A DNA stretch of 64,000 nt, from NCBI GenBank assembly GCA_021773635.1, contig JAJFJV010000025.1:62001-126000 (forward strand). Reading direction: 5' to 3'. A program made the translations under genes and the position numbers. This DNA comes from Gammaproteobacteria bacterium (GTDB taxonomy: Bacteria; Pseudomonadota; Gammaproteobacteria; HK1). Below the pieces are notes generated by a model that was not told where the DNA came from, searched no databases, and saw only the letters and a list, made by a program, of their open reading frames with translations. Below are positions 9,873 through 19,222 of the stretch, piece by piece. The number at the start of each line of letters is the position of its first letter. Positions within the stretch are counted from its first letter, which is position 1.

Positions 9873-11408
9873 ATGACCGACAAACTCATTATTTTTGATA
9901 CCACCTTGCGCGATGGCGAGCAGAGTCCTGGCGCCTCCATGAATCAGGATGAAAAACTGCGCATTGCCACTGCCCTGGAGCGTATGCACGTGGACGTCAT
10001 TGAGGCGGGATTTCCCGCTGCCAGTCCAGGGGATTTTGCCGCGGTTCAGGCGGTCGCCAGGCTGGTGAAGGAGAGCTCGGTATGCGGCCTTGCGCGCACA
10101 CTGGATGCAGATATTGACCGCGCGGGTGAGGCATTGAAAGGTGCTGCTGCCCCGCGCATTCATACTTTTATCGCCACCTCGCCCATTCACATGCGGGACA
10201 AGCTCCGCATGGAGCCGGATGCCGTCGTCGAGGCGGCCGTGCACGCGGTTAAGCGGGCGCTTCAGCATACCGATGATGTGGAGTTCTCACCCGAGGATGC
10301 CGGGCGTTCCGAGACTGATTTTCTTTGCCGGGTGATCGAAGCGGTGATCGCTGCGGGTGCGCGTACGGTCAATATCCCGGATACCGTGGGATATGCCTTG
10401 CCGCATCGTTTTGGGACATTGATCCGGACTCTGCGGGAGCGTGTACCCAATTCTGACAAGGCCATATTTTCGGTTCACTGTCATAACGATCTGGGGCTGG
10501 CCGTGGCCAACTCCCTCGCCGCAGTGGATCACGGAGCGCGGCAGGTGGAGTGCACTATAAACGGCCTGGGCGAGCGGGCGGGTAATGCGGCTTTGGAAGA
10601 AATCGTTATGGCCATGCGTACGCGCAGGGATGAGTTTTCCTGTGAATCCGGGGTGGATAGCACCCAGATCGTGCCGTGTTCGCGTTTGGTCTCGACAATT
10701 ACCGGTTTTCCGGTACAGCCGAACAAGGCCATTGTCGGTATCAATGCTTTCGCCCATGAGGCGGGGATTCACCAGGATGGCGTACTCAAGAGTCGCGAGA
10801 CTTACGAGATTATGCGGGCCGAGGATGTAGGCTGGAGCGCCAATCGAATGGTTTTGGGCAAGCATTCCGGCAGAAACGCCTTTCGCTCCCGGCTCGAGCA
10901 GTTAGGCGTCGAGCTGGCCTCGGCCGAGGAGTTGAATGATGCCTTTGCCCGTTTTAAGGAACTCGCCGACAAGAAACACGAGATCTTCGATGATGACCTC
11001 CAGGCGCTGGTAACGGACTCCCGTCTCGAGGGTGAAAACGAGCGCTTCAAGTTACTCACCCTGAAGGTTTGCTCGGAGACTGGCGAGACCCCGTTGGCGC
11101 GCCTTACCCTGAGTGTGGATGGAGCTGAAAAGTCCGCCGAGGCGGAGGGCGGTGGTCCTGTGGACGCCGCCTTCAGGGCGGTCGAGAGGGTCGTGAACAG
11201 TGGCTCCAAGCTGTTGCTCTACTCGGTGAATAACATCACCAGCGGCACCGATTCCCAGGGCGAGGTAACGGTGCGGGTAGAGAAGGATGGCCATATTGCC
11301 AATGGTCAGGGCGCAGATACGGACATTGTTATCGCCTCGGCCAAGGCCTATCTCAACGCACTTAACAAGATTCTGCGTCCGGTAATTCGTACTCACCCGC
11401 AGCTCTAG
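9873..11408 (+). CDS. leuA: 2-isopropylmalate synthase
   Basis: Catalyses the first committed step of leucine synthesis, acetyl-CoA plus 2-ketoisovalerate to 2-isopropylmalate. The N-terminal TIM barrel shows [13 protein letters not shown] (residues 8-20) and the metal-binding HCHNDLG. The C-terminal LeuA dimerisation/allosteric domain (about 390-505) is the site of leucine feedback inhibition. The 511-aa length is typical of the bacterial 2-IPMS type. AGAGGG lies just upstream of ATG 9873. Its substrate 2-ketoisovalerate comes from the upstream ilvBHC products after IlvD, which is not in this window. Confidence 0.97.
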   Translation: MTDKLIIFDTTLRDGEQSPGASMNQDEKLRIATALERMHVDVIEAGFPAASPGDFAAVQAVARLVKESSVCGLARTLDADIDRAGEALKGAAAPRIHTFIATSPIHMRDKLRMEPDAVVEAAVHAVKRALQHTDDVEFSPEDAGRSETDFLCRVIEAVIAAGARTVNIPDTVGYALPHRFGTLIRTLRERVPNSDKAIFSVHCHNDLGLAVANSLAAVDHGARQVECTINGLGERAGNAALEEIVMAMRTRRDEFSCESGVDSTQIVPCSRLVSTITGFPVQPNKAIVGINAFAHEAGIHQDGVLKSRETYEIMRAEDVGWSANRMVLGKHSGRNAFRSRLEQLGVELASAEELNDAFARFKELADKKHEIFDDDLQALVTDSRLEGENERFKLLTLKVCSETGETPLARLTLSVDGAEKSAEAEGGGPVDAAFRAVERVVNSGSKLLLYSVNNITSGTDSQGEVTVRVEKDGHIANGQGADTDIVIASAKAYLNALNKILRPVIRTHPQL

Positions 11409-11422
11409 CCGGGCCGGATATC

Positions 11423-12088
11423 TTGGACTCGCGCAAACGGCAGTGTCTGACGGTCATGGGGATTAGTCGCTGGATTCCCCGCGGTGAGGGGGAGTCGGCA
11501 CCGGATGAGGTATCGGAAGCAGTGGTGGAAGTGCCAGGCTGGAGCGAACTGGAACGGCAGGTGGCTGAATGTACCGCCTGTGAGCTGCACCGCAGTCGTA
11601 CGCGCACGGTTTTCGGGGTGGGAGATCGTGCTGCCCGCTGGATGATTGTGGGAGAGGCGCCGGGGGCGGAAGAGGACCGCCGCGGCGAGCCCTTTGTGGG
11701 TCGCTCAGGCAAGTTGCTCGACGCCATGCTGTTGGCCCTTGGGCTGGCGCGTAAAGATGTCTACATCGCCAATATTCTCAAATGTCGGCCACCGGAAAAC
11801 CGCGACCCTGCCCCCGAGGAGGCGCTTTGTTGCGCACCCTATCTGCGTTCTCAGATGGCACTGCTTAAGCCGGGAATCATTGTTGCCGTGGGCTTGGTGG
11901 CGGCACAGCGCTTGCTGGATACCAAGCTGCCGTTGGCGCGCTTGCGGGGCCAGATTCACCGTTACGGGGACACCGGTATCCCGTTGGTAGTGACCTACCA
12001 TCCCGCCTATTTGTTGCGTGCCCCATTGCAGAAGAAGAAGGCCTGGCAGGATCTGTTGCTCGCACGCTCCGTGCTGACGGAGTCATGA
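11423..12088 (+). CDS. Family 4 (type 4) uracil-DNA glycosylase
   Basis: Removes uracil from DNA to start base excision repair; an iron-sulfur enzyme. The GEAPGAEEDRRGEPFVG motif (about residues 78-94) forms the uracil pocket and HPAYLLR near the C-terminus is the second motif. Four cysteines fit the [4Fe-4S] ligands: Cys50, Cys53, Cys121 and Cys137. TTG 11423 is chosen because family members begin with a short RxxYLxxMGIxxW helix matching residues 1-17; ATG 11456 would remove it. It follows leuA after 14 bp and overlaps rimI by 4 bp. Confidence 0.9.
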   Translation: MDSRKRQCLTVMGISRWIPRGEGESAPDEVSEAVVEVPGWSELERQVAECTACELHRSRTRTVFGVGDRAARWMIVGEAPGAEEDRRGEPFVGRSGKLLDAMLLALGLARKDVYIANILKCRPPENRDPAPEEALCCAPYLRSQMALLKPGIIVAVGLVAAQRLLDTKLPLARLRGQIHRYGDTGIPLVVTYHPAYLLRAPLQKKKAWQDLLLARSVLTES

Positions 12089-12573
12089 GTGCCGTCATGG
12101 CCTCTGCGCTGGCTGTGCCCCGGCCCATGGTCATGGCGGATGTGGCTGAAATTTGGCGCATAGAACGCGCAGCCTATCCCTTTCCATGGTCCAAGAGCAC
12201 CTTTGCAGACTGTTTATACGCGGCAGGCTATTCCAACTGGGTATTGGCCAATCGGGATACTATCTTTGCCTACGCGGTGTTCTCGGTGGCGGCGGGTGAA
12301 GCTCATATTCTCAATTTGTGTGTGAATCCCGCCTGCCAGGGGAAAGGTTACGGCAAGCGGATGCTTGAGCAATTGCTGGACGTGGCCCGGGGGCATAGCG
12401 CCGAGACCGTGTTTCTCGAAGTTCGCCCTTCCAACACGGCGGCGCTCAAGCTGTACGAAGGTTCTGGTTTCGGTCGTATCGGCCGCCGCCGTGGCTACTA
12501 TCCGGGTGCCGATGGTCGTGAGGATGCGTTGGTGTATTCGCTGTCGATTCCGGCGCCTCAGGTTTGTAGCTGA
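12085..12573 (+). CDS. rimI: Ribosomal protein S18-alanine N-acetyltransferase
   Basis: GNAT-fold enzyme that acetylates the N-terminal Ala of ribosomal protein S18. The 162-aa protein has the acetyl-CoA loop NPACQGKGYGKRML (about residues 78-91), FLEVRPSNTAALKLYEGSGF and RRGYYPG, all typical of RimI. ATGA couples it to the glycosylase gene. Its 3' end overlaps the convergent sensor-kinase gene by 16 bp. Confidence 0.92.
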   Translation: MSAVMASALAVPRPMVMADVAEIWRIERAAYPFPWSKSTFADCLYAAGYSNWVLANRDTIFAYAVFSVAAGEAHILNLCVNPACQGKGYGKRMLEQLLDVARGHSAETVFLEVRPSNTAALKLYEGSGFGRIGRRRGYYPGADGREDALVYSLSIPAPQVCS

Positions 12574-15248
12574 GCTTCAATTTCCCGCCGCAGTTGTTCC
12601 ACCCGGGTCGCGATGCTTGAATATTCCGTATCGATAATCGCCTGCTCCAGCGCACGGGCGGCTGATTTAAGTTCTGTTGCGCCACAGCATGCGGCCCCCC
12701 CGGCGATGGTGTGAGCCTCCTCGCTGAGAGCGCGCCAGTCCTTTGCTTCGAAGGCCCTGGTGATGGTTTCCGGGCGTGACCTCAGATCTTCCCGTAACAG
12801 GGCTCCGAGCTCTGCTTCCAGGGATGGTTTTTCCTTGGGTTCAGGGGGTGGTGCACCCTCGGGTATCGGTGCGGATGCCCAGTTTGGGAGCCAGCGCTCA
12901 AGGGTCTGCCGGAGTGTTGCCCGATCCAGTGGTTTGGTGAGGAAGGCGGCCATGCCAGCGGCCAGTGCCAGGCGATGGGATGCCGGTGTGGCATCGGCAC
13001 TGAGTGCAATGATAGGGGTACGCCGGGTGCCGGACTCCAGCAGATGCAGGCGCTCTGAAAGCCACAGGCCGTCCCGATCCGGCAGGTGTAAATCCATCAG
13101 TATCAGGTCAAATCGATAGCGAAAGAAGGCCTCCAGGGCCTGTTGCCCGGTGACTGCCTGACTGACCTGGATGCCGAACTCACCCAGCAAGGTAGTGATG
13201 AGCTTTTGGTTAACCGCGTTGTCTTCCACCAGCAGGATATGAGCATCCGGGCCCATGAGCTCGCAGGTCTTTTCCCCGGCAAGATCCGTAGTATCCGGTT
13301 CTTCCGGAATTCCCGTAAGCCGCTGCAGTTGTCGGCGCAGTTCTGCGTTACGTACAGGCTTTCTCAGGAAGGTGCAGGGGCGGTTGCCTGGTGCCAAAAG
13401 TTCGGGATCCCGATGATCAAGTATCAGGAGCGGGCATGACAGCGCCATGCGGGCTATCGCTCCTTGCTTGTCGTCCTCCCGGCTCAGATCCAGGATCGCG
13501 CAGTCAGGGTGGGCGCGACGATTCTGTCCGGGGGATTGCCGCCCCGTTGGCGTTGTCAGGGCACGGATATCCCGGACACGTATCCCCCAATTCCGCATTT
13601 GTTCGCGCACCGACATGCGGGTAAATGGGTGGGGTGCGTACAGCGATACCCGGATACCCTCCAGGCCGCTGGGCTCGTAAGCGGGTAACGGTGACTGGCA
13701 GCAGTGGAGCGTGAATGTGAACGTGGAACCCTGTCCTGCCTCGCTTTCCACGGTGATTCCGCCCCCCATGGAGACTGCCAGTTTGGTCGATATGGCAAGC
13801 CCCAGGCCGGTGCCGTTGGCCTTGTGCTCTGGATCAGCCTGTTGATACGGCTGAAATATCTGCTGCTGCTGATCGGCGGGAATGCCGACCCCGGTGTCAC
13901 TCACCGTTATTTCCACCCCCAGGCTTTCTGAATTTTCATCGGCACGGGTAACGGTAACGATGACGCTGCCGGCCGGGGTAAATTTAATTCCGTTGGCCAC
14001 CAGATTTAGCACCACCTGGCGAATTCTCAGAGGATCACCCTGGCAACCGGGCGGGATATCCGAGGCCATGAAGTAAACCAGCTCCAGACCCTTGGCATGG
14101 GCGCCGGGCGCCAGCAGATCCAGTACATCCTCAATACATTCCCCCAGGTGAAATTCGCTGGACTCCAGATTTATCTCACCTGCCTCGATTCTGGACAGAT
14201 CCAGCAATTCATTGATCTGGCCAAGTAAGTGCTCGCTCGAGTTGGAAATGATTTCGGTGTAGCTACGCTGCTCCGAATTCAGTTCGCTGGCTCCCAGCAG
14301 TTCGCAGTAGCCCAAAACCCCATTAAGCGGGGTGCGAAGCTCATGACTCATATGGGTGAGGAAGGCGGATTTTTCCTGACTGGCTGCCAGTGCATGCTCC
14401 TTGGCGGCTTCCAGTTCGATGTTTTGGGATTCCGCTGTACGCAGGGTCTCACGCAGGTGACGGGTTGCCGCGTCCACCTTTTGTTGCAGGTCTTGCTGAG
14501 CCGTCTGCAGGGACCGGGCCATGGCATTAATGCCTCGTTGCAGACTCTGCAGCTCGCCTTCGCCCTCCAGGCTGAGCCGAGTGTCGAGTTGGCCATTCTC
14601 AAGTTGTCCAACTGCCTGAGTGATATGGTGGACGGGTCGAATGATCCCTGATGACCAGCGTAAGGCCAGCGCCATGATGAAGCCTGCTGCGAGCAGGGTT
14701 ATGGCGATGCTATAGCCGATTAACTGGCGCTTGTGTTTGCGCATGGTGGCGCGGGTGAGCTCCACCGTTACCCAGCCTATGGTATATCGTTTCGGTGTTT
14801 CGGCCACATCGGGATCGGGAGAGAAATCCTCAATATCGAGCTCACTGACTTGTACTGGCGCGCGGACGAACAGGCTCTCGCCATCATCTGAGTCAAGTTG
14901 TTGTACGGCCAGGCTTGCGCTGTTTTCGAAGTCGCGATGAGCTCGGGGCGTGGAGCCTTGGTGAACCAGAACCTTGCCGCGAAGGCCCTCAATGCTGACG
15001 GAGCGCACCTGATTGTCGCCAATGGCAGCATTGGAGAGCGTTTCAAGCACCCGTAGATTGCCCGAAAATACTCCGTATTCGCTCGCCGGGGCCAGATAGG
15101 TGGCGAGTGCCAGACCCTGTTCTTCCAGACCACGCTCCAGATCCACGAGTCGCAAGCGGGTATAGATGCCGGTCAGGGACAGGGCGATGACCAGCGAGGG
15201 CACGAGTGCCAGCAGAATGACGCGTCCGCGTATCCCGAGTCGTTTCAC
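12558..15248 (-). CDS. barA: BarA/GacS-type hybrid sensor histidine kinase
   Basis: Tripartite inner-membrane kinase expected to feed the UvrY/GacA-CsrA pathway. Order of parts in 896 aa: membrane helix (8-29), periplasmic sensor (30-175) with the BarA-family opening (ALATYLAPASEYGVFSGN), second helix (176-196), HAMP (197-250), HisKA with His302 in MSHELRTPLNG, HATPase (400-515, NGTGLGLAI), a degenerate receiver (about 530-640, lacking the usual acidic pair), a full receiver with Asp719, and an HPt domain with His846 in EEAHTIAGG. It overlaps the upstream binding-protein gene by 4 bp. Its neighbourhood near cysM and rlmD resembles that of gacS in Pseudomonas as I recall it. Confidence 0.9.
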   Translation of the reverse strand: MKRLGIRGRVILLALVPSLVIALSLTGIYTRLRLVDLERGLEEQGLALATYLAPASEYGVFSGNLRVLETLSNAAIGDNQVRSVSIEGLRGKVLVHQGSTPRAHRDFENSASLAVQQLDSDDGESLFVRAPVQVSELDIEDFSPDPDVAETPKRYTIGWVTVELTRATMRKHKRQLIGYSIAITLLAAGFIMALALRWSSGIIRPVHHITQAVGQLENGQLDTRLSLEGEGELQSLQRGINAMARSLQTAQQDLQQKVDAATRHLRETLRTAESQNIELEAAKEHALAASQEKSAFLTHMSHELRTPLNGVLGYCELLGASELNSEQRSYTEIISNSSEHLLGQINELLDLSRIEAGEINLESSEFHLGECIEDVLDLLAPGAHAKGLELVYFMASDIPPGCQGDPLRIRQVVLNLVANGIKFTPAGSVIVTVTRADENSESLGVEITVSDTGVGIPADQQQQIFQPYQQADPEHKANGTGLGLAISTKLAVSMGGGITVESEAGQGSTFTFTLHCCQSPLPAYEPSGLEGIRVSLYAPHPFTRMSVREQMRNWGIRVRDIRALTTPTGRQSPGQNRRAHPDCAILDLSREDDKQGAIARMALSCPLLILDHRDPELLAPGNRPCTFLRKPVRNAELRRQLQRLTGIPEEPDTTDLAGEKTCELMGPDAHILLVEDNAVNQKLITTLLGEFGIQVSQAVTGQQALEAFFRYRFDLILMDLHLPDRDGLWLSERLHLLESGTRRTPIIALSADATPASHRLALAAGMAAFLTKPLDRATLRQTLERWLPNWASAPIPEGAPPPEPKEKPSLEAELGALLREDLRSRPETITRAFEAKDWRALSEEAHTIAGGAACCGATELKSAARALEQAIIDTEYSSIATRVEQLRREIEAQLQT

Positions 15249-16195
15249 CGTGGGCCCTCCTCACCATCAAGTAGCGAGGTCAATTCGTCCTCGGCGGGCA
15301 GTGACAGCCCCAGAGAGTAGGCCACCTGACGATTCACCGTGATGCTGAAATACCGTGGATATGCTGGCGACGGTAGCCGCCATTTTCCGCTTGTCACCAT
15401 GGCTTCGATCAATTCACCGGTCTGGCGGCCAATCTGCCTCGGTGTGGAATACAGGGACAGCAGCGCGCCCGCATGTGCGTAGCTTTGGGAAAAGCCAAGC
15501 ACAGGGGTACGGTAGCGATAACTGTTGAGCAAGATGGCGTGGACGGTGGCGCGGTTGTATACGGTGGGGTCGGGCAGGGCAAGCAGCAGGTTGCTGGCAG
15601 GCAACAGTGCTTCCAGGGCGGGTATCAGTTCTTTTGCGTCCTTCAGGGTACGGAGTTGTGCTACCTCCGACGCCATCCTCAGTTGATCCTCGTGGATGCC
15701 TGACCAGCGCCCCAGCAGGACACCGATGCGCGGTTTTTCCGGCAGTATCCGGCGGGCCAGACGGAGGAGACGGAAGATCGGTTGGTCCAGGTAGATGGCC
15801 GAGTGGGTCCCGCCCTGTGCGTGGGTCTCGGGCTGCGGGTAGAGCTTCTTGTACGTGGCTTCGGGAATCAGGGTGTGGAGTTCCCGCACGGGCTCTAGTC
15901 CGGCGTCGCGGAAAAATTCTGCTGCCCGACTGCCTACAGTAACGCACAGAATGGGTTGCGCCTGGGGCCGTGTGCCCGCAAGTTCTGACGGACGAATTAT
16001 GCGTAACGGCGGAATAGGCACGGCGGCCCGGGCGAGGCTGTCGCGCAGGCCATGGATAAATTGTTCGTGGGCCGCATGCTCGGGGTTTGCAATGACCCAG
16101 ACGGGCGGCCGGGCATGGGCCGGAAAAGCAAGTAGTACGAGGCTCAGAATGAGGCCCGCGGGACAGTAAAAGCGGCTAATGCTTCCTTCCATCAA
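15245..16195 (-). CDS. Periplasmic ABC-type substrate-binding protein (PF04392-like)
   Basis: An exported solute-binding protein of the ABC_sub_bind fold. A signal peptide (about residues 1-28, ending FPAHA) is followed by two lobes; VIANPEHAAHEQFIHGLRDS, TVGSRAAEFF and the late LGFSQSYAHAGALLSLY and RQIGRQTGELI segments are typical. No permease or ATPase gene is nearby. It starts 33 bp downstream of the receptor gene and its stop overlaps the barA start, so a sensing role (ligand carrier for the kinase) is more likely than transport. The ligand is unknown. The frame offers adjacent ATGs at 16195 and 16192. Confidence 0.82.
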   Translation of the reverse strand: MMEGSISRFYCPAGLILSLVLLAFPAHARPPVWVIANPEHAAHEQFIHGLRDSLARAAVPIPPLRIIRPSELAGTRPQAQPILCVTVGSRAAEFFRDAGLEPVRELHTLIPEATYKKLYPQPETHAQGGTHSAIYLDQPIFRLLRLARRILPEKPRIGVLLGRWSGIHEDQLRMASEVAQLRTLKDAKELIPALEALLPASNLLLALPDPTVYNRATVHAILLNSYRYRTPVLGFSQSYAHAGALLSLYSTPRQIGRQTGELIEAMVTSGKWRLPSPAYPRYFSITVNRQVAYSLGLSLPAEDELTSLLDGEEGPR

Positions 16196-16228
16196 GTGTG
16201 TATTGCCAGCACGCAGTTCAGGCGTGGT

Positions 16229-18160
16229 TCACAAGGGCAGGGCCAGCTGCAGAAAGCCCGCTCGGCCCGAGCGATTCTCGTCACGGAAGTCGAGATATTT
16301 ATCCATCAGGTTATGTACTACCAGGGCAACTTGAGCCTCGCGCCCACGTTTCCCGAAACGTCGGGCCAGGCGAAGATTCAGGCGGCGGAACGAGGGTTGC
16401 AGGTTGCCTTCCCCAAGCCACGTCATTTGGCTCACCCGGGAGAAGGAAAAGCTGGCGTCATAGCGTTCGCCCAGATGGAAGATACCGAGCAGGTGAGTGG
16501 TGGCCGAGGGAGTGCTCTTCTCCAGGCCGGGATCAGCGCTGGTGGTACGCCCATTGGCCTGGCTGAGGACGAAGCGGGCCCGGGCAGTGGGTCGCCACTG
16601 TAGCTGTCCCTCCACGCCCTCGACTGTGGCAGAGCTTTCATTGATGAAGTTAAACGGAAGGACGCCGCTGGTGCCCACCAGATGGCGCAGGGAATTTCTG
16701 AACAGTTTCAGTTCCATCTGGAAGGTTCCGCTGGCGGTGGCTGCTACCAGGCCCAGTTCCCGCGCGATAATGCTTTCCGGCTGCAGTGTGCCCGGGCCGA
16801 GAAAAAGCGGGGCCATGGCGCCACCGCCACCGGCGATGGGTAGCTTCCAGTCCACATTATTTTCTAAAAATGAGGGGGTGCGCAGGCTTTTGCTCAGGCT
16901 CGCGCGGATGGCAACGCGCGGAAAGATACGGTAATTGACGGCCAGTCGGGGGGACCAGTCGGTACCGGTGACGTCATTGCTCTCCATCATCACGCCACCA
17001 TTGAAACCCAGCATGGGCAGCGGGCGCCATTCGAGGTTGCCAAATAGCCGGTAGAGGTGATTTTGCATCCGTGGACGTGCACTGCCGAACAGCAGCGGGG
17101 CCTCTACCTGATCCAGGCGCGCGCTTCCTCCCCAGACTACGCGCCAACTAGTTGCCGGGCGAAAGCGGTGTTCAAGTTCCAGATCGTAGCGGCGCTGGGT
17201 GACCGGGGAGGAGGTGGGAATAAAGGAGATACCACTATCGGTGTTGCCACCCATCGTCTCGCTACGGTGAAAATAATTGTAGTAGGCCTGCAGGCTCAGC
17301 TCGTGCTCGGGATGAAATACGTGTTGCCAGCGCAGCAGGCCGAAATGGGTCCGATCAGCCTTTGTCCGTGGATTCTGCAATGGATCGTTAAGGAAGCCAT
17401 CCTGCCGGGTGCCTTCATTGAAGCCGGCCTGAAACTCCAGCCGGTCCGAGCTTCCTGCCAACCAATCAGCGCGCAGGTTTCCCAATGTGCTGCGCTTGCT
17501 GTCATGGCGCTGGTCGAAGCCGTGATCACCGCGACGACTGATGCTGGTGCGAAAACTGAGCGGCCCCGCACTGTTGGCATAGCGGGCGCGGAACTGTTCT
17601 ACCCCATCGCTACCCCGGGTTATCTTGAGTTGTCCGCCCTGCTCGGCAGCGGAGTGATAGGTATGAATGCTGATGACGCCGAGAAAGGCATTGGCGCCAA
17701 AACTGGCGGCATTGGGGCCACGCACCACCTCGATACGCTCAATGTCATCAACACCAATGGAAAGATTGCTCCACTCCACCTGACCAAGCCCTGGTGTGTA
17801 CACCGAGCGGCCATCGATCAACACCTGCATCCGGCGGGAGAATTGATCCCCGAGTCCATGGTAGGTCACGGTATGGACGCTGCCATTGTCCGAGCCGACC
17901 TGAAAGCCCGGCACCATGCGGAATAACTCGTAGATCTCGCGTGCGCCGCTGGCAAGAATCATTTCCCGGTCGATGATGGTCATCGAGGCGGGGGTATCGA
18001 GCATGGGCTGTGCCAGGCGGGTGGCCGAGAGGACTACCGGGAGCTCAAAATAAATGCTGTCTTCACCGGGCAGGGCGGGCGAGTCGGCAAGCCCGGAAAA
18101 ACTGCTTGTTAGCAGAACCAGGGCTGCGGGTGTCGCAAGCAGAAGTGGCTTTATACGCAC
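16229..18160 (-). CDS. TonB-dependent outer-membrane receptor
   Basis: Predicted 22-stranded outer-membrane channel driven by TonB. A signal peptide (1-25) is followed by a plug domain (about 40-165) with VVLSATR as a TonB-box-like stretch, DTPASMTIIDREMI, VLIDGRSVYTPGLG and IERIEVVRGPNAASFGANAFLGVI. The barrel follows to residue 643, with ENRSGRAGFLQLALPL at the end. The chain terminates in Leu rather than the more common Phe. The ligand (siderophore, cobalamin or other) cannot be read from sequence. It leads a three-gene minus-strand unit with the binding protein and BarA-like kinase and is divergent from cysM. Confidence 0.9.
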   Translation of the reverse strand: MRIKPLLLATPAALVLLTSSFSGLADSPALPGEDSIYFELPVVLSATRLAQPMLDTPASMTIIDREMILASGAREIYELFRMVPGFQVGSDNGSVHTVTYHGLGDQFSRRMQVLIDGRSVYTPGLGQVEWSNLSIGVDDIERIEVVRGPNAASFGANAFLGVISIHTYHSAAEQGGQLKITRGSDGVEQFRARYANSAGPLSFRTSISRRGDHGFDQRHDSKRSTLGNLRADWLAGSSDRLEFQAGFNEGTRQDGFLNDPLQNPRTKADRTHFGLLRWQHVFHPEHELSLQAYYNYFHRSETMGGNTDSGISFIPTSSPVTQRRYDLELEHRFRPATSWRVVWGGSARLDQVEAPLLFGSARPRMQNHLYRLFGNLEWRPLPMLGFNGGVMMESNDVTGTDWSPRLAVNYRIFPRVAIRASLSKSLRTPSFLENNVDWKLPIAGGGGAMAPLFLGPGTLQPESIIARELGLVAATASGTFQMELKLFRNSLRHLVGTSGVLPFNFINESSATVEGVEGQLQWRPTARARFVLSQANGRTTSADPGLEKSTPSATTHLLGIFHLGERYDASFSFSRVSQMTWLGEGNLQPSFRRLNLRLARRFGKRGREAQVALVVHNLMDKYLDFRDENRSGRAGFLQLALPL

Positions 18161-18200
18161 ATTTTTATCACTGGTTTTTATTCCTTAACCCTAAAATGCG

Positions 18201-18243
18201 CGGGTGCACATATCCATCTGTGCAATCTATCAAAAAGCACCCG
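18201..18243. promoter_or_regulatory. Inverted repeat between the TonB receptor and cysM
   Basis: CGGGTGC (18201-18207) and GCACCCG (18237-18243) are exact complements, enclosing a second pair GCACA/TGTGC. It lies in the 150-bp divergent intergenic region, 41 bp upstream of the receptor start, and could form a leader hairpin or an operator. I see no recognisable riboswitch core. Confidence 0.4.
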
Positions 18244-18310
18244 TACTTCCCATTTTCGATCTAGCCGCGTGCGGGATGTGCCGTTCCAGCGCTTCCGCTA
18301 CACTTCCGGC

Positions 18311-19201
18311 ATGAGCTATCCCACGATCGAAGAATTTGTTGGCAACACGCCGCTGGTGCGTCTCCAGCGCCTGGATGCCGGAAGCAGTACGGTACTCCTT
18401 AAACTGGAGGGCAATAATCCCGCTGGCTCGGTCAAGGACCGCCCGGCGCTGAGCATGATTCGGCGCGCCGAGGAGCGCGGTGAACTCAAGCCTGGCGATG
18501 CGCTTATCGAGGCGACCAGCGGGAATACCGGTATTGCGCTGGCCATGGCGGCGGCCATTCGTGGCTACCGGATGATCCTGGTGATGCCGGACAATATGAG
18601 TGTGGAGCGGCGTGCGGTGATGCATGCCTATGGTGCCGAGATCGTACTGACTCCGGCCGCGGGCAGTATGGAGGGCGCCATAGACCGTGCCCGGGCCATG
18701 GAGGCAGCGGGTGAGGGGCACATCCTCGACCAGTTTGGCAACGCGGATAATCCCCGCGCCCATTATGAGGGGACGGGGCCGGAAATCTGGCGTGATACCA
18801 ACGGCCAGATCACCCACTTTGTCAGTGCCATGGGGACCACCGGTACCATCATGGGGGTTTCGCGCTATCTCAAGGAGGTGAATCCTGCCGTTGAGGTTGT
18901 TGGAGTTCAGCCGGCAGAGGGTGCGCGGGTGCCCGGAATCCGTCGTTGGCCGAAGGAATATTTACCGAGCATCTACGATTCGGCACGGGTGGATCGCACC
19001 CTTGACGTGAGTCAGGAAGAAGCCGAGGAGACAGCCCGTGCACTAGCTGCCCGCGAGGGGATTTTTGCCGGCATTTCTTCCGGTGGGGCGGTAGCGGCGG
19101 CCTTGAGGGTGGCCCGCGAGGTGGAGCAGGGCGTTATAGTCACCATCGTCTGCGACCGCGGTGATCGTTACCTCTCGACCGGCGTATTTCCCGACAGCTA
19201 A
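18311..19201 (+). CDS. cysM: Cysteine synthase B (O-acetylserine sulfhydrylase)
   Basis: PLP enzyme making cysteine from O-acetylserine and sulfide or thiosulfate. The 296-aa protein begins MSYPTIEEFVGNTPLVRLQR, typical of CysM. Lys42 in NPAGSVKDRPA is the PLP Schiff-base residue, and EATSGNTGIALA is the substrate loop. IFAGISSGGAVAAAL near the end binds the PLP phosphate region. The shorter length and KDRPA motif favour CysM over CysK. ATG 18311 matches the family start; the open frame reaches 18269 without support. Confidence 0.95.
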   Translation: MSYPTIEEFVGNTPLVRLQRLDAGSSTVLLKLEGNNPAGSVKDRPALSMIRRAEERGELKPGDALIEATSGNTGIALAMAAAIRGYRMILVMPDNMSVERRAVMHAYGAEIVLTPAAGSMEGAIDRARAMEAAGEGHILDQFGNADNPRAHYEGTGPEIWRDTNGQITHFVSAMGTTGTIMGVSRYLKEVNPAVEVVGVQPAEGARVPGIRRWPKEYLPSIYDSARVDRTLDVSQEEAEETARALAAREGIFAGISSGGAVAAALRVAREVEQGVIVTIVCDRGDRYLSTGVFPDS

Positions 19202-19222
19202 GCCGTCCCTTTCTCTCCCTTG

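Noticed and set aside
17057-17926. 289-codon plus-strand ORF in the TonB receptor gene
   Set aside because: Antisense shadow of a clear receptor; no ribosome-binding site or motif.
18161-18310. Cobalamin or other riboswitch before the TonB receptor
   Set aside because: Only a simple inverted repeat is visible; the 150-bp gap lacks recognisable conserved boxes.
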